From assembly GCF_029168945.1 (NCBI RefSeq), contig NC_083601.1:22534160-22598159 (forward strand): a DNA stretch of 64,000 nt, written 5' to 3'. The translations under genes were made by a program, and so were the position numbers. Source of the stretch: Cannabis sativa. Taxonomy: Eukaryota; Streptophyta; Magnoliopsida; Rosales; Cannabaceae. The stretch's first letter is position 1, and each line of letters begins with the position of its first letter. This document shows, piece after piece, positions 46,901 to 58,560 of this stretch. The notes below the pieces were generated by a model. It was not told the origin of the DNA. It searched no databases and worked only from the letters and a program-made list of their open reading frames with translations.

Positions 46901-47599
46901 TTATTAAATTGTAGTTTAATTTCGAATCTTCATTGTTGGTCTAACTTGGTTTGTTTTTCTAATGAGATAAATCCCTAATGGATTTTCACCATTAGACTAA
47001 CATAATAGTATTAGATCTCGGAAGATAAATATTGTATATGCAACATCTAGCTGTTCATCAATTGATGACACCTTAGACTAGTATTTTACAATATGAAACA
47101 AGAAGATTGTATAAATAAGATTACTTTGACTCTCGCTAATCGGAGCATCGTTGGATTCTTATTTAAAACGAAATTATCCTAATTCCTCTTAGCTTATTCA
47201 TTTCGAATTAGCTTAACGACAAATCATTGGATGAATGGTCTATAAATCATATAAAGTCTTATTTTCTCTTAAGAAATTAGATGACGCATATGATTATATT
47301 CCCGGAATTCTGTCCCAAAATGATATAAATCCTCAATCTTAGATATCTCCTACTTGTATAGGCAAATCATAGAGTTAAATTAGTAGTGGTGGTCCAAGAA
47401 AGAGTTACTAATTATACAGTTACACTTTCACAAGTGTTTCATAACCATTTTCTTTCAATGGATTTAAACTGTATGAGTTTAGTATTCTGTGACCAGAATC
47501 CACTTGCACTATTCTAAGAACTCTTTGTTGTAACTAAAAGATACAACCGCATTTTATAAATCTATGGCATTTGTATCTTATTCATAGTGTTTTTGACAA

Positions 47600-49440
47600 G
47601 ATCATTCTCTGCAAAGAGTTAATATGCCTATATCCACTGAAAGTATAATCATCTCATTCGCAGATGGATGTACATTCAGGGGTGGATATGAGTTTTCGTT
47701 GTATTCTTAAAACGATCACTTTAGATTTTACCTTATGCAAAAAAAATTTGAAATGTTTGAAAAATTTCATGAATTTCTAGCAATGGTGAAGGTAAGTGGT
47801 TAAAGATCTTGCGAACTGATATGGGTGGAGAAAAAGTTAGTAGATATGCAGTTCAAAGATCATTAATTTGATTTTGAATTATATCCAAACTTACCTCCCT
47901 TGAAATTCGAGTTGCATATTGATGATTAGTTACTAGTTGTTGTCTAAATCCTTCTATGGAAATAAAATTTCAGAATGATGCAATGGTTGTATACTTAATG
48001 TAAATCATTACTAGATTCATGGATGACCTAATCAAAATCTTAAGAAAAGCTAGAACTGCTAACCCTGGTTTGCATGTTTGTTAGCTATTCTAAGTGATTA
48101 GGGGTGGAGCATCCCATAGTCATTAGATAAGAAAGTGTTTGTTTAAACAAATACCACTTTTTCTAAGAAAATGACTTAGTCTGAAAATAAAGTAGCAAAT
48201 AAAGGAGATATTTTTTCTTGATTCCAAAAGTATTCTATCATCTTATTTTACAAGATGATCCCACTGCCTCTGTTGTCTTAACACAACTGAAGAGGTCTAT
48301 ACCATTTAGTTTTCTTAGACATAGTTCACGGTACCTTGTTGTAGTGGGAGAGTTTCTAGAAACTCACCTTCTTATAACTTGGAAGATACTAGTGATTAAA
48401 ATCCATTGTGAGTTTAAACAAGTAATGGATTGTCAAGATAAGAAACTAAGAAGAAAGCCAATAGAACTATGGTTTGATCCATTCACATGGAGTAACTTAA
48501 AGTTTTCTATTACAAGGACATGAAAGGAAATTTTCGTTAATAAGTCTATTCAATGGACTTAACAAAACTTCCTGTTCCTAGTATTATAGGTTTGAGTTTA
48601 TCTAAACCTAGGGCTTGTGGTACACCTGGTAATTACTTACTCTAATGCAAGCATAAGATGTTGAAGCATTCTCTTTCCAATGGAAATCTATAGAAGCTTC
48701 ACAACTTCTTAGATATAGATTTTATTTATCTAAGGAAAAGTCTCAACTATTCCAGAAAAGATAAAGTCATGAAAGAATTTCTTGAATCAACAGTGAGAGG
48801 TCTCAGATATGCTTTAGTATGCCTTAGACCAGACACCTGCTATTGAGTGGCAGTAATGAGTAAGTATCAGATTAATCCAGGAGAGGAACATTGGAAGACA
48901 ATCAAGTAAATTTTAAGATTAAGAAGAGGAACTATATGTTAGTCGATAAGGGTGTGTTTAAAACTCTTAGACTACACCACATCAGATTTCGAGACTTGCC
49001 TTTGTGCTAGAAAGTCTGCTGATAAGATGGTGATTACTTTGGGGGTGGAGTAGCGATTTTGGAGAAGTGTAAAAACCTATCTGAAATCTCTTGGTCTACC
49101 AGAGAGAGACTGAATGTTAAAAGTTGCAGGAAAGATACTTATTCAGTCTAAGGAAAGTTCTATACTTTTGTGGCACTGTTCCAACTTGCCTTAACTACTA
49201 GGGTTACTTCCTTAATAACCAAAGAGTAGTTGCCAAAAGTATAGAATCCAGTATCCCAAGAGAGTAGACATATAGAGAGGAATTTCACATTATCAAGGAT
49301 TTTGTGATTAAGGAAGAGTAATGGTGGAGAAGAGGTTGTGTTTAATTCAACCTATCAGATCCTATTACGAGGAGTTTACTACTATTACACTTGATTGGTA
49401 TATCAAGGTGTTAATGATTATTTGAAATACACATTTTGTT
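47600..49440 (+). pseudogene. Decayed copia pol remnant inside LARD-3
   Basis: Fragments in changing frames can be recognised in normal pol order. Integrase-like 'LKILRTDMGGE' is near 47800. RNase H-proximal 'LRYALVCLRPDTCY', 'MSKYQINPGEEHWKTIK' and 'ILRLRRGT' are near 48800-48930. They match the copia pattern in which a Cys-x-Arg-Pro-Asp motif is followed by SRYQxNPG. Many stops and large gaps rule out function. The same fragments lie in LARD-1. Confidence 0.65.
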
Positions 49441-49463
49441 TTATATTAGTGCAAGTGGGAGTT

Positions 49464-51373
49464 TGTTGGGTTTTATGCCCTAAATAAAACTCATTTCAAT
49501 ATAATCAGATTTACTTATTAATAAAGATCAGAAATAACATTTTATGTTGCATGGTTCACATGATTTATTTCATGATTATATGATATAATGTATGAATTCT
49601 TTTTAAGTCCAGAACATATGAATTTGTTAAGATTATAGTGTTGTCAGCACAGTGGAATATAATCTTAATTATATGTTCAAAAGTTTATTCCCTGATTTGT
49701 CAGAACACTGGATTTAGACTGACATGGTATAATCAGCGATAGGTATTCTTACACCTTGGAAAAGTGTTATGTCCTTTCCAGGACATTGGCAAAGTTTACC
49801 AGTATCGGATGTATGGAGTATACATCGGAAGGGACCGATATTGAACTTTGATTAGATATATTAAAATTTACCGTAATATCTATTCAATCCAATATCACTT
49901 GTTGATCCTAGATCAAATGATCTTAATCCTGATATGGTTAGGTTCAATCTCAAGAGTGTTACTCATTTTCTTTGATTTGTTAGTTAAGCCTACTTTTGGG
50001 TCAGGGTGATACATACATTTTGGGAACACGGTAATGAAATTGAGTGGGAGCGCTAACATAAATATGGAATCTATAGCTTCTATTTGGAAAATAGAAAGTA
50101 AAGGATGATTTCCTTCGAGCTTAACCAAACGAAGATAAATGGTAGAGATCTCATTTCAGTTAGTTGAAATATCATTTATACATGGTTAAGTGTTTTAAGG
50201 ATAAAATACATTGTAGGGTGTTACGGTAATTTAATCCCTTTACAATGTAAATCATCTATATAGAGGATCATTGATCACATTAGGGTTATAACAATGGATA
50301 ACTAATGATGTGTCTGTATCGTGGAACATATAGAGCGTTCTATATGACTGAGAGTGCAATTCCAAGTTCTAAGTGTGGATTCAATGAGGAATTAATAAGT
50401 TAGGGAATTTACTTGGTAAATTTGGTTCGACTTATTGGAAGCTCGGTTATATAGACCCATGGTCCCCATACTAGTTGAGACCATACTGCTTGTAAGACTC
50501 AGTTAATTGATTTTAATTAATCAATTATAATTCTAAAGTTAGACTATGTCTACTTTATGAATTCTCACTAAGTAAGGATGAAATCGTAAATAAAAGGGTT
50601 TCTAGGTTTAATTATTAATTGAGAGACTTTGTATGTCTAATTAATAATTATTTTAAATGACAATATTATTTAATAATCTATTTTAGTTATTAAATAATTA
50701 GTTTTGGCATTTAAATGATTAGAATTGGAAAAATGTCATTTTTGGAGAAATAGAAATAAAATTGAGGAAACTGCAAAATCCAAGTGAGGCCCATTTCACC
50801 CTATGGCCGACCACCTCTTTGTGTTCTTCCCAATTATTATTTTTTAATTTTAATTGCCATGTAATTGCTAATCAAAGCCTAGCAAAAATAGAAAAGTGGT
50901 GGATCACACTAAATAAGGCAGTTAATCAATTACACAGTAAAAGAGGAAACTGTTTTATTTGGAAATTTGTGCTCTCCCTTTTCCCTATATAAAGCAACCC
51001 TTGTTCTCTTCTCTTGTAAGCTTAAGACCACGAAATTAAGAGAGAAAAAGAGAGAAAATTTCGAAATCCTTATGAGATGAGTAGTGCCCACACACATCAA
51101 GTGGTACCTCAATCATAGTATGTAAGACTATGGAAATTCTGCATCAAAGAAGGAGAAAAAAAGATCCAGGTTCAGATCTTGGTGGTGCTCTGCTACAGAA
51201 AGGAATCAAGGGCTAGAGACCTGAACGGAAGGAGTCATATTATTCCGCTGCACCCACTGTAAGGTTTTCTAACTTTATATGTGTTTATTATTTTCAATGT
51301 TTTAAAATTCATATTAGGTTGTTAATCCAACATACATGATAGTAAATAGATCCTGGTAAAATAATTTCCAACA
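49464..51373 (+). repeat. 3' LTR of LARD-3
   Basis: 1910 bp, preceded by the purine tract AAGTGGGAG. TATATAAAG lies at 50986-50994. It is nearly identical to 41588-43484 in the stretches compared by eye. Confidence 0.92.
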
Positions 51374-51378
51374 GAAAC

Positions 51379-52816
51379 TTGTTCCACCTAACCCGAATAT
51401 GACCATTATTACTAATAGATGGCTCTTTAGAATAAAGTATAACGCATATGGATCCGTGAACACACACAAAGCAAGATTGGTTGCTCGAGGTTTCCAACAA
51501 ACACAAGGAATTGACTTCTTTAAAACATATAGTCCGGTTGTAAAGCCTTGCACTATTCGCATCTTGTTTACTCTCGCTGCTCATTACAACTAGGATATTC
51601 AGCAAGTAGATATAAACAATGCGTTTCTAAATGGAGAGATCACCGAAGATGTTTACATGAGTCAACCCCAAGGGTTTGTAGATGAAGAACACCCAGATTA
51701 CGTTTGCAAACTAAATAAAGCCATATATGGATTAAAACAGGCTCCAAGAACCTGGTTTGAACAACTCAAACAATTCTTGCTTCAGCAAGGTTTTTAGCAC
51801 TCCAAAGCCGATAATAGCTTGTTCTACAGCAACAACAATGGGAAACTCATCATGCTACTGGTATATGTAGATGATATATTAATTGCTGGTCATGAACTCA
51901 AGCAAGTTCAAAGTATCATAGACAATCTACACAAACAGTTCGGTCTAAAGAAGCTAGGATCGGTCAATTATTTCCTGGGGTTTGAGGCTTTCAGAAATGG
52001 CACTACATATCATCTTACTCAACAAAAATACATAAGGGATTTACTCAACAAGAAAAATATGACAGACGCAAAACCACAATCTACACCTATGTGTGCTAAT
52101 ACCAAGTTGTCTCTCACTTCTGGACAGCTTCTTGCAGATGCCAAACAATATAGAGTGTAATTGGGGCTCTCCAATATCTCACAATGACAAGACCGGACAT
52201 TGCCTTTGCTGTGAACAAATTGAGTCAATTCCTCAAGGCTCCCACAACCGAACACTAGGGAGCATGTAAAAGAATTTTGAGATATCTTGCAGGTACATCT
52301 CATCTCGGACTCACCTTCAAACCAGCCACCCAAATCGATCTTCAAGGTTACACAGATGCCGATTGGGCCGGCTGTTATGATGACAGAAAGTCAACATCGG
52401 GTTATTTTGTTTTTTTGGGACAAAATCTCATAAGTTGGGCCTCCAAAAAGCAGAGTGTGGTAGCCAGATCAAGTACTGAATCTGAATACCGGGCTCTTGC
52501 TTTAGCAACATCTGAGTTAGTCTGGATTGAATCTCTTCTTACTGAGCTTTCTATCAACCTGTCCCACTGCCCAATTTTATGGTGTGATAACCTTGGTGCT
52601 GGCTCTCTTGCTTCCAACCCAGTTTATCATGCTAGAACTAAACATATCGAAATTGATCTTCACTTTGTTCGGGACAAGGTCATTGGCAACAAACTCGATG
52701 TTCGATATGTTGATTCTACCTACAAGATAGCAAACATCTTGACTAAACCATTGCTAGTTCAACAATTTGTGTACTTAAGAGACAAGTTAACACTTAGTTG
52801 TCCAAGTGTAACTTGA
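51379..52816 (+). pseudogene. Copia reverse transcriptase and RNase H, with stops
   Basis: Reads 'HKARLVARGFQQTQGIDF', 'YSPVVKP', 'DIQQVDINNAFLNGEI', 'KAIYGLKQAPRTW', the catalytic 'YVDDILIAG', then RNase H with '[19 protein letters not shown]', '[13 protein letters not shown]' and '[13 protein letters not shown]'. Stops lie at 51591-51593, 51795-51797 and 52256-52258, and there is a break near 52160. The last 179 codons (52277-52816) are open, and their stop overlaps the purine tract. Confidence 0.9.
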
Positions 52817-52823
52817 GGGGGGA
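52815..52823 (+). other. Polypurine tract of the copia element
   Basis: GAGGGGGGA directly before the 3' LTR, where plus-strand synthesis is primed. Confidence 0.85.
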
Positions 52824-53021
52824 TGTTAGGATTATGTTAGTTCCTTTGTCTGTTATTTCAGTTAGTGTTTAACTGTTTTTTAGCTGTGCAGTTTGCCAGC
52901 TGTTGTAACCACTTTCTGTTATCTCATTCATCTATATAAAGGCTTTGGTCTCATCAGTTTCAGATGAGCCTTTTTCCATTTCTTTCATTCTTCCATTTCT
53001 CTCTCTTTTAATATTCTTACA
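52824..53021 (+). repeat. 3' LTR of the copia element
   Basis: 198 bp, ends CTTACA. Followed by target duplication TTTAA. Confidence 0.93.
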
Positions 53022-53168
53022 TTTAAAAAGTGAAATACTTTGTACAGATTTGAGGTTTAGAAAATATGATTACTTTAGTACAGATTTAAGGTTTAAAAGG
53101 TAAGATTACTTGATACAGTTTTGAGGTTTAAAATGTAAGAATATTTATTTCAGATTTGAGGTTTAAAA
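53022..53168. repeat. 34-bp minisatellite, segment 2
   Basis: Four to five diverged units continuing the array of 34567-34706. It ends in the 8-bp target duplication of the next insertion. Confidence 0.8.
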
Positions 53169-54144
53169 TAGGGCTGTACATCGGTCGGTTTGGTCAATTT
53201 ATCTTACATTTTATTTAACCCAAAGTATAAATCGGGTTACAAAATTTTAGGTGCAACCTGCCCAAATAATTAAAAAAAAAAAAAATCAAACCGACCATTG
53301 GGTGAGTCAGTTTTGTCGGGTTAACCCGACCAAACCGACCCCAATATTTTTATTCTTCTTCTTGTCGTTACCACCTAATGAGCTTCCACCCAAAATATGT
53401 GATGCCTCCTTCACTGGCCACCTGTAGGAGAGACAGAGAGAATCAGAGAGCAATAGAGAAAAAAATACTAACAATATTTGAAATGATTTGCAATAAACAT
53501 TTATATATAATATATTTTACAAAATCTAATTCCATTCGAGCAATACCAAAATAAAGTTCTTCAAATATATACAATTAAAAAAATGATGAAGAGAAAGGAT
53601 ACCATTATTATTGTCCCAAAGGTTGTCGAGTTGTTTGAAGTGGCTGGACTGTAGACAATGAGTCAACGTCGTGCATAGGGAAGACTGACTAGAGATTGAA
53701 TAAGTGAAGCAAAAATGAAAATTGTGCAAACAAGCTGGTAGACAAGGATTACCATTGGAAAAGACTCGAAATAGGCGTTAGATTGGGACTAAGAGAGATC
53801 AGTAAGGGAGAGAGAGTATGCGAATGGGAAACAGGGAAAGGGACTGAAAGAGGGAGTGCGACGCCTAATGAGGAATTAGGGTTTTATTTTTTTTTAGCTT
53901 ATTATATATAGCTTATTATATATATATAATAAAAACTTAAAAGAAAAAATCCATAATCGGGTTATGTCGGGTTATGTCAGGTTAATTGGGCGGGTTGGCT
54001 ATATTTTCAACCCGCCCAATTTACAGATTGGGCAGTTTATTTTTTTGTCGGGTTTTTCGGTTTGAAATTTTTGTTGGGTTTTTCGGTTTGGTTTGGGCGG
54101 GTTATTCAGGTTAGGCAGTTTACAAAAATTTATGTACAACCCTA
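53169..54144. mobile_element. Non-autonomous hAT-type element, TSD GTTTAAAA
   Basis: The ends are TAGGGCTGTACAT and its near complement ATGTACAACCCTA, with the 8-bp duplication GTTTAAAA on both sides (53161-53168 and 54145-54152), as expected for hAT transposition. The subterminal regions hold many 'gggttgggcggg / acccgacc' words. There is no transposase ORF; small frames here are not convincing. Confidence 0.85.
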
Positions 54145-54194
54145 GTTTAAAATGTAAGCATACTTCTACAGATTTGAGGTTTAAAATGTAAGCA

Positions 54195-55714
54195 TGCAGT
54201 TGTAAAAATTATGTACACAAGTATACGCAGTCACACAAGTAATAAAGTGATAAGTAAGATCGTCTTCACAGGGATTGCAAACAAAATATGATGTAAAATC
54301 AACTAATTACAACTTAAAGTAAAAATAAAAATATGAAAATGGTTGAGCAATGATTCAAAATTAAAATAACTGTAATTAAACTTGCTAAAATCAATGCTAC
54401 TGTTGCTAGAAAATTACTTGGAAAAAATGTAATATGGTAAAAAGTGGCTTGAATAACTAATTCCCCCTAGTCAGGTTCTTTCCAGTTGCTATAGCATTAC
54501 TTCAGCATTCATACACATTGATAACAGAATTTTTTATGTATTTGTGAGAATTTTCCAAAACTCACAATTTAAGTTCTACCATCTAGATTCACATATTCTT
54601 ATATCAAACCAGATTGCAGAACACAAATTAAGCATTAATTCTTAAGTTATGCAAGGTAAATGAAATATTCCTATTCCACTTACAAAGAAAAACCTAAATC
54701 TAGGATTTCTCTTGCTCCATCCAAGTCTAACTACTAGATATAACCCTTCTGGAACAAGATCTAGCTTAACAAATTATTACTCATGGCCAAGAAATAACAA
54801 TCAAATAAAATGACAAGCTCACTTGAATGAACAAAGCCAAAGATGCTAAAATAAGCTTAAAAATTAATCATCCCAACATAGGAGTTCATAGTCATTCAAG
54901 CCTTAAAAAAATTAGCTCATCTTCAAAACAAAAAATACAATCCACATTTGAAAATGTTCATCCATGGTTGCTGCCCTTTTTACAAATTATCAAGTTTTTT
55001 GTATTTAAAGACAAAAAAGAAAAGAACAAAATATAAAAGAAAAGGGAAGAGAAATGCAAACAAAAAGAGCTTTTGTCCTTCTCTTCTCTTGCACTTGGGT
55101 CCCCCTTCTCTTTTCTTCCTCTCTGTACTTTCTGCAATTAATTCCCTTAAAAAATGGCAGCTGCCCTCATGTGTAGAAGAAGGTGTTGTACTTAGTCTCT
55201 TTTAGTTGTTGGGTAAATAGGGTACAAAAATGACACCCTAAAAATAGAAGCCCAATCCTTTTGCACTTTGACCCACTAGGTTTAGTTTTCTTCCTTCCAC
55301 AGTAGCCAGCTGGCGTCCTTTGAGTGACTGGTACATCATTGCTGATGTGCATAAGTGAAATTCGTTTTTTAGACTTTTTTCACGTCACTTCCCAAACTGC
55401 CCAGAATGCTATAGCATTGCTTCAGCATTTCCTTCCAGTTTTCAGCTTTTGTTCAAACTTTTCTTTTGCATCATTTCTTTTTCTTTTTTAGCAAATTAAT
55501 TCTTCTTTCCCACAAAAAAAAAAAAAAATCAACATTTAATTAAAAAAACACAATTAAAATAGTAATTTTTTACAATACTTAAAAGCTAGCTTACTAAAGA
55601 GAAAATGAAACTAAAACTAATTAAAATTAAGCAAACAAATACATTTTCACTACTCTTCTCACAATAATTTCAATTTAAATGCATAAAAAATAATTCTATA
55701 CCATAGAGTTATCA
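54195..55714 (-). mobile_element. Solo LTR of a Tat/Athila-type gypsy element
   Basis: In reverse complement it starts TGATAACTC (right end at 55714) and ends in the 'ccctgtgaagacgat' to 'acttgtgtac' region, the same plan as the LTR at 1228-2735 and almost the same length (about 1.5 kb). It sits inside the minisatellite between 'aagcat' and 'catactt', consistent with insertion there. The target duplication is imperfect. Confidence 0.75.
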
Positions 55715-55841
55715 CATACTTCAGTATATATTTGAGGTTTAAAATGTAAGCATACTTGTACAGATTTGAGGTTTAAAATGTAAGCATACTTGTACAGATT
55801 TGAGGTTTAAAATGTAAGCAGTACAGATTTGAGATTTAAGG
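55715..55841. repeat. 34-bp minisatellite, segment 4 (best-preserved units)
   Basis: Three nearly perfect units of TACAGATTTGAGGTTTAAAA plus TGTAAGCATACTTG, then a partial one. The short piece 54145-54194 is segment 3. Confidence 0.85.
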
Positions 55842-56141
55842 TGGCGTTTGGTTGGAGGTAGTAATGAAATGAAATAGAATAGAAATGAAACAATTTTATT
55901 CCATTCTTTTGTTTGGTTGTATTTTAAAGTATTGGAATGCCCTTTCCACCATTTTAGTAGAATGACTTTTCATTTTGAAGTAGAAGGAAAGACCATTCTA
56001 ATGTAACATGAGAAAATCTTTAATGATTATTTTATTAATTTTTTTTATGCATTTTAAATTTTATTCTATTCCATTCATATTCCTATTCTCATTCTCATTT
56101 CTATTCCTATGTTTTCGTTCCACCCAACCAAACGCGCCCCC
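55840..56141. mobile_element. MITE with GCGTTTGGTTGG ends
   Basis: Left 'gtggcgtttggttgg' and right 'ccaaccaaacgcgcccc' are inverted repeats that extend imperfectly inward ('gaatagaaatg' and 'catttctattc'). About 300 bp, no ORF. It interrupts the minisatellite. Probably hAT-related; no clear target duplication. Confidence 0.7.
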
Positions 56142-56188
56142 TAAAATATAAGCATACTTACAGATTTGAGGTTTTAATGTAAGCATAC

Positions 56189-58061
56189 TGTTGGATTTTA
56201 TGCCCTAAATAAAACTAATTTCAATATAATCATATTTACTAATTAATAAAGATCAGAAATTGCTTTTATGTTGCATGGTTCACATGATTTATTTCATGAT
56301 TAGGTTTAATGTATAAATTCTATTAAGTCCAGAACATATATAAATATGTATATATTTGTTCATGATTATAGTGTCGTTAGCACAGTAGAATATAATCATG
56401 ATTATATGTTCAAAAGTTTAATTCTCATGATTTGTTAGTTAACTGGATTTAGACTAGCATGATAATCAGCGATAAGGTATACTTACACCTTGGATAAGTG
56501 TTATGTCCTTTCCAGGGCATTGGCAAAGTTTACCAGTATCAGATGTATGGAGTATACATTGGAAGGGACCGATATTGATCTTGGATAAGATATCATAAAC
56601 TTACTGTTATATCTTTCTAAGTCAATATTAATGGTTGATCTTAGGTCTATGGATCTTAATCCTGATATGGTTAGGTTCAACTTAGTTGTATTATTTATGC
56701 TCTTCAATTTGTTGGTTAAAGTCAACCAATTGGATCTTCTCGTGACATACAGATTAAGGACATGGTAATTCAATTGAGTGAGAACGCTAAACATAGATAT
56801 ATAATCTATAACTTCTATAAGTATTTAGAAGTGAAACGATAATTTCTTTCAAGCTTGGCTGAATAGAGATAAATGATTGAGGCCTCATTTCAATAATTAT
56901 ATTAGTTTACTGAAGTATCATTTATAGGTTGCTAAGTGTTTTAAGGATAAAATACATTGAAGGGTAGAACGGTAAAGTTATCCCTATTCAATGTAGATCA
57001 TCTATAGAGGATCTTTGACTATTAGGATTGTAACAATGGATAATCATAACGTATCTATACTGTGGTACATATAGAGCGTTCTATATAATTGAGAGTGCTA
57101 TTCAATTCTAAATCTATAGTGGCACAAGGCGGAATTAATAAGTTAGGGAATTTACTTAGTTAATTCTATATTAGCTTATTGAAAGCTCGGTTATATAGGC
57201 CCATGGTCCCCTCACTAGCTGAGATAATACTGCTTGTAGACTCAGTTAATTGATTTTAATTAATCAATTATAATTCTAAAATTAGACTATGTCTTATTTA
57301 TTTCACTAAGCAAGGGCTTAATTGTGAAGAAAAGAGATTTTGGGATCAATTTGTTAACTAAGAGACATTGTATGGTCTAATTAATAAATTATATAAATAA
57401 AATTTTATTTAGTAATTAATTATTATTATTATTATTAAATAAATAGTTTTGGCATTTATAGGATTGAATTGGAAAATATGGTATTATTGAAAAGAAGAAT
57501 AAGCGGTTGAAATAAAGTGGTAAAATTCTAACTAGAAGTTGGTGCACTATAGTGTACGACCATGATGTGAATTTTTACCCAATATTTTATTCTTTTTTAA
57601 TCCATATAATTCAACCCTAATCCCTAGTTAAAATACTATAAAAGGAACATGATGCTCTCACTCATCCAACTAATGTCAACCTGACTATTCAGCCAACCTA
57701 GATGAGAAAGTTCCTTCCTTAGTGATTTCACCTCCTTCACTGTTCTTCACATTCGAGACCCATAGTGATGAGTGCCATGCCCACACATAGCAAGTCAAGT
57801 ACTCAATCATAGTGAGTAAGATGGTGGTAACCAAACCCGAAGGAGAGAAAGAGATCCAAGTTCAGATCTTGATAATGCTCTGCGACAGAAAGGAATCAAG
57901 GGCTAGAGATCTTGAACGGAAGGAGTCATATTATTCCGCTGCAATCAAAATTTTTCTTATCCCCTTATGTGTTTATTTCATTGTTTTAGAGAATTCATAT
58001 TTAGAATGTTAATTCAACATACTTGTTAGTAAATCTAGATCTTGGTAAAATATTTCCAACA
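56189..58061 (+). mobile_element. Solo LTR (divergent relative of the LARD LTRs), TSD CATAC
   Basis: 1873 bp from TGTTGGATTTT to TTTCCAACA, with perfect duplication CATAC at 56184-56188 and 58062-58066. It follows the LARD LTRs through most of its length but with many more differences, so it is a separate and probably older subfamily. Confidence 0.9.
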
Positions 58062-58135
58062 CATACTTGTACAAATTTGAAATTTAGAAAATATGGTTAC
58101 TTTAGTACAGATTTAAGATTTAGAGAGTAAGAGTA
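58062..58135. repeat. 34-bp minisatellite, last segment
   Basis: Two diverged units after the solo LTR; the array ends near 58135. Confidence 0.7.
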
Positions 58136-58560
58136 CTCATAGAACAAGCTCCTTATGAGGTCTATCAAGTCATCAACAAGCACACTCACACTCAATTATT
58201 AGGTGGGAGACTAGGTATTTTAAAGAGTCTTCCAATCTCATCACTAAGGTAGTTGGTAATGGAGTATACAAACTCCAAACTAATGAAAGACACGACATCA
58301 ACAGTAGCTGGTAACATTGTTCATGTTAAGCAGTATCACACTTAAAATTCCAAACTACTGTTCTGTTCTCTTTACATTTATTTTGTTTAACGGTCTCATG
58401 AGACCCACTCTCCTCCACACACTACTTCTAACAAATACTCACTCATACAAGGAGATAGAACTGCATTTGGGCTTGATCCCTAAAAAGGGTATATAGGCAG
58501 CTTTATCGAGTGCAGTCCCTTATCATAACCATTTTTTTCCCTCTTTTTAAGAATGACATT
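58136..58560 (+). pseudogene. Fragment of a gypsy integrase C-terminus
   Basis: Between about 58225 and 58345 one frame reads 'LITKVVGNGVYKLQTNERHD', then 'NSSW', and after a frameshift 'IVHVKQYH'. This is the pattern of the end of plant gypsy integrases. The following 'cttgatccctaaaaaggg' text resembles sequence downstream of such pol genes. Short and broken; moderate confidence. Confidence 0.45.

Larger units (their letters stand above)
41588..51373 (+). mobile_element. LARD-3: complete non-autonomous copia-derived LTR element, TSD GAAAC
   Basis: LTRs are at 41588-43484 and 49464-51373, with a perfect GAAAC duplication at 41583-41587 and 51374-51378. The 6 kb interior has the same order as LARD-1 in the opposite orientation: primer-binding site, short minisatellite, long AT-rich noncoding part, repeated GACTCTCGCC motifs, decayed pol, and a purine tract before the 3' LTR. 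The longest open frame has 101 codons (48218-48523) and is pol debris. It interrupts the copia pol before its reverse transcriptase. Confidence 0.92.
34707..53021 (+). mobile_element. Ty1/copia retrotransposon, TSD TTTAA, carrying two nested LARD insertions
   Basis: Identical-length 198-bp LTRs (34707-34904 and 52824-53021) differ at two positions seen by eye. A perfect TTTAA duplication flanks the element (34702-34706 and 53022-53026). In order it has a primer-binding site, gag with zinc knuckle, the protease start, integrase, reverse transcriptase, RNase H and a purine tract. LARD-2 (35999-40191) sits between protease and integrase, and LARD-3 (41588-51373) sits before the reverse transcriptase core. 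Pol has several stops and at least one frameshift, so the copy is inactive. With the nested DNA removed it is about 4.3 kb. Confidence 0.93.

Noticed and set aside
10533..47150. Regularly spaced repeated motif considered as a CRISPR-like array
   Set aside because: Only two or three copies, wrong spacing, in a plant retroelement interior.
48218..48523. 101-codon open frame in LARD-3
   Set aside because: It is a fragment of the decayed pol region, is shortened by an indel in LARD-1, and matches no complete domain.
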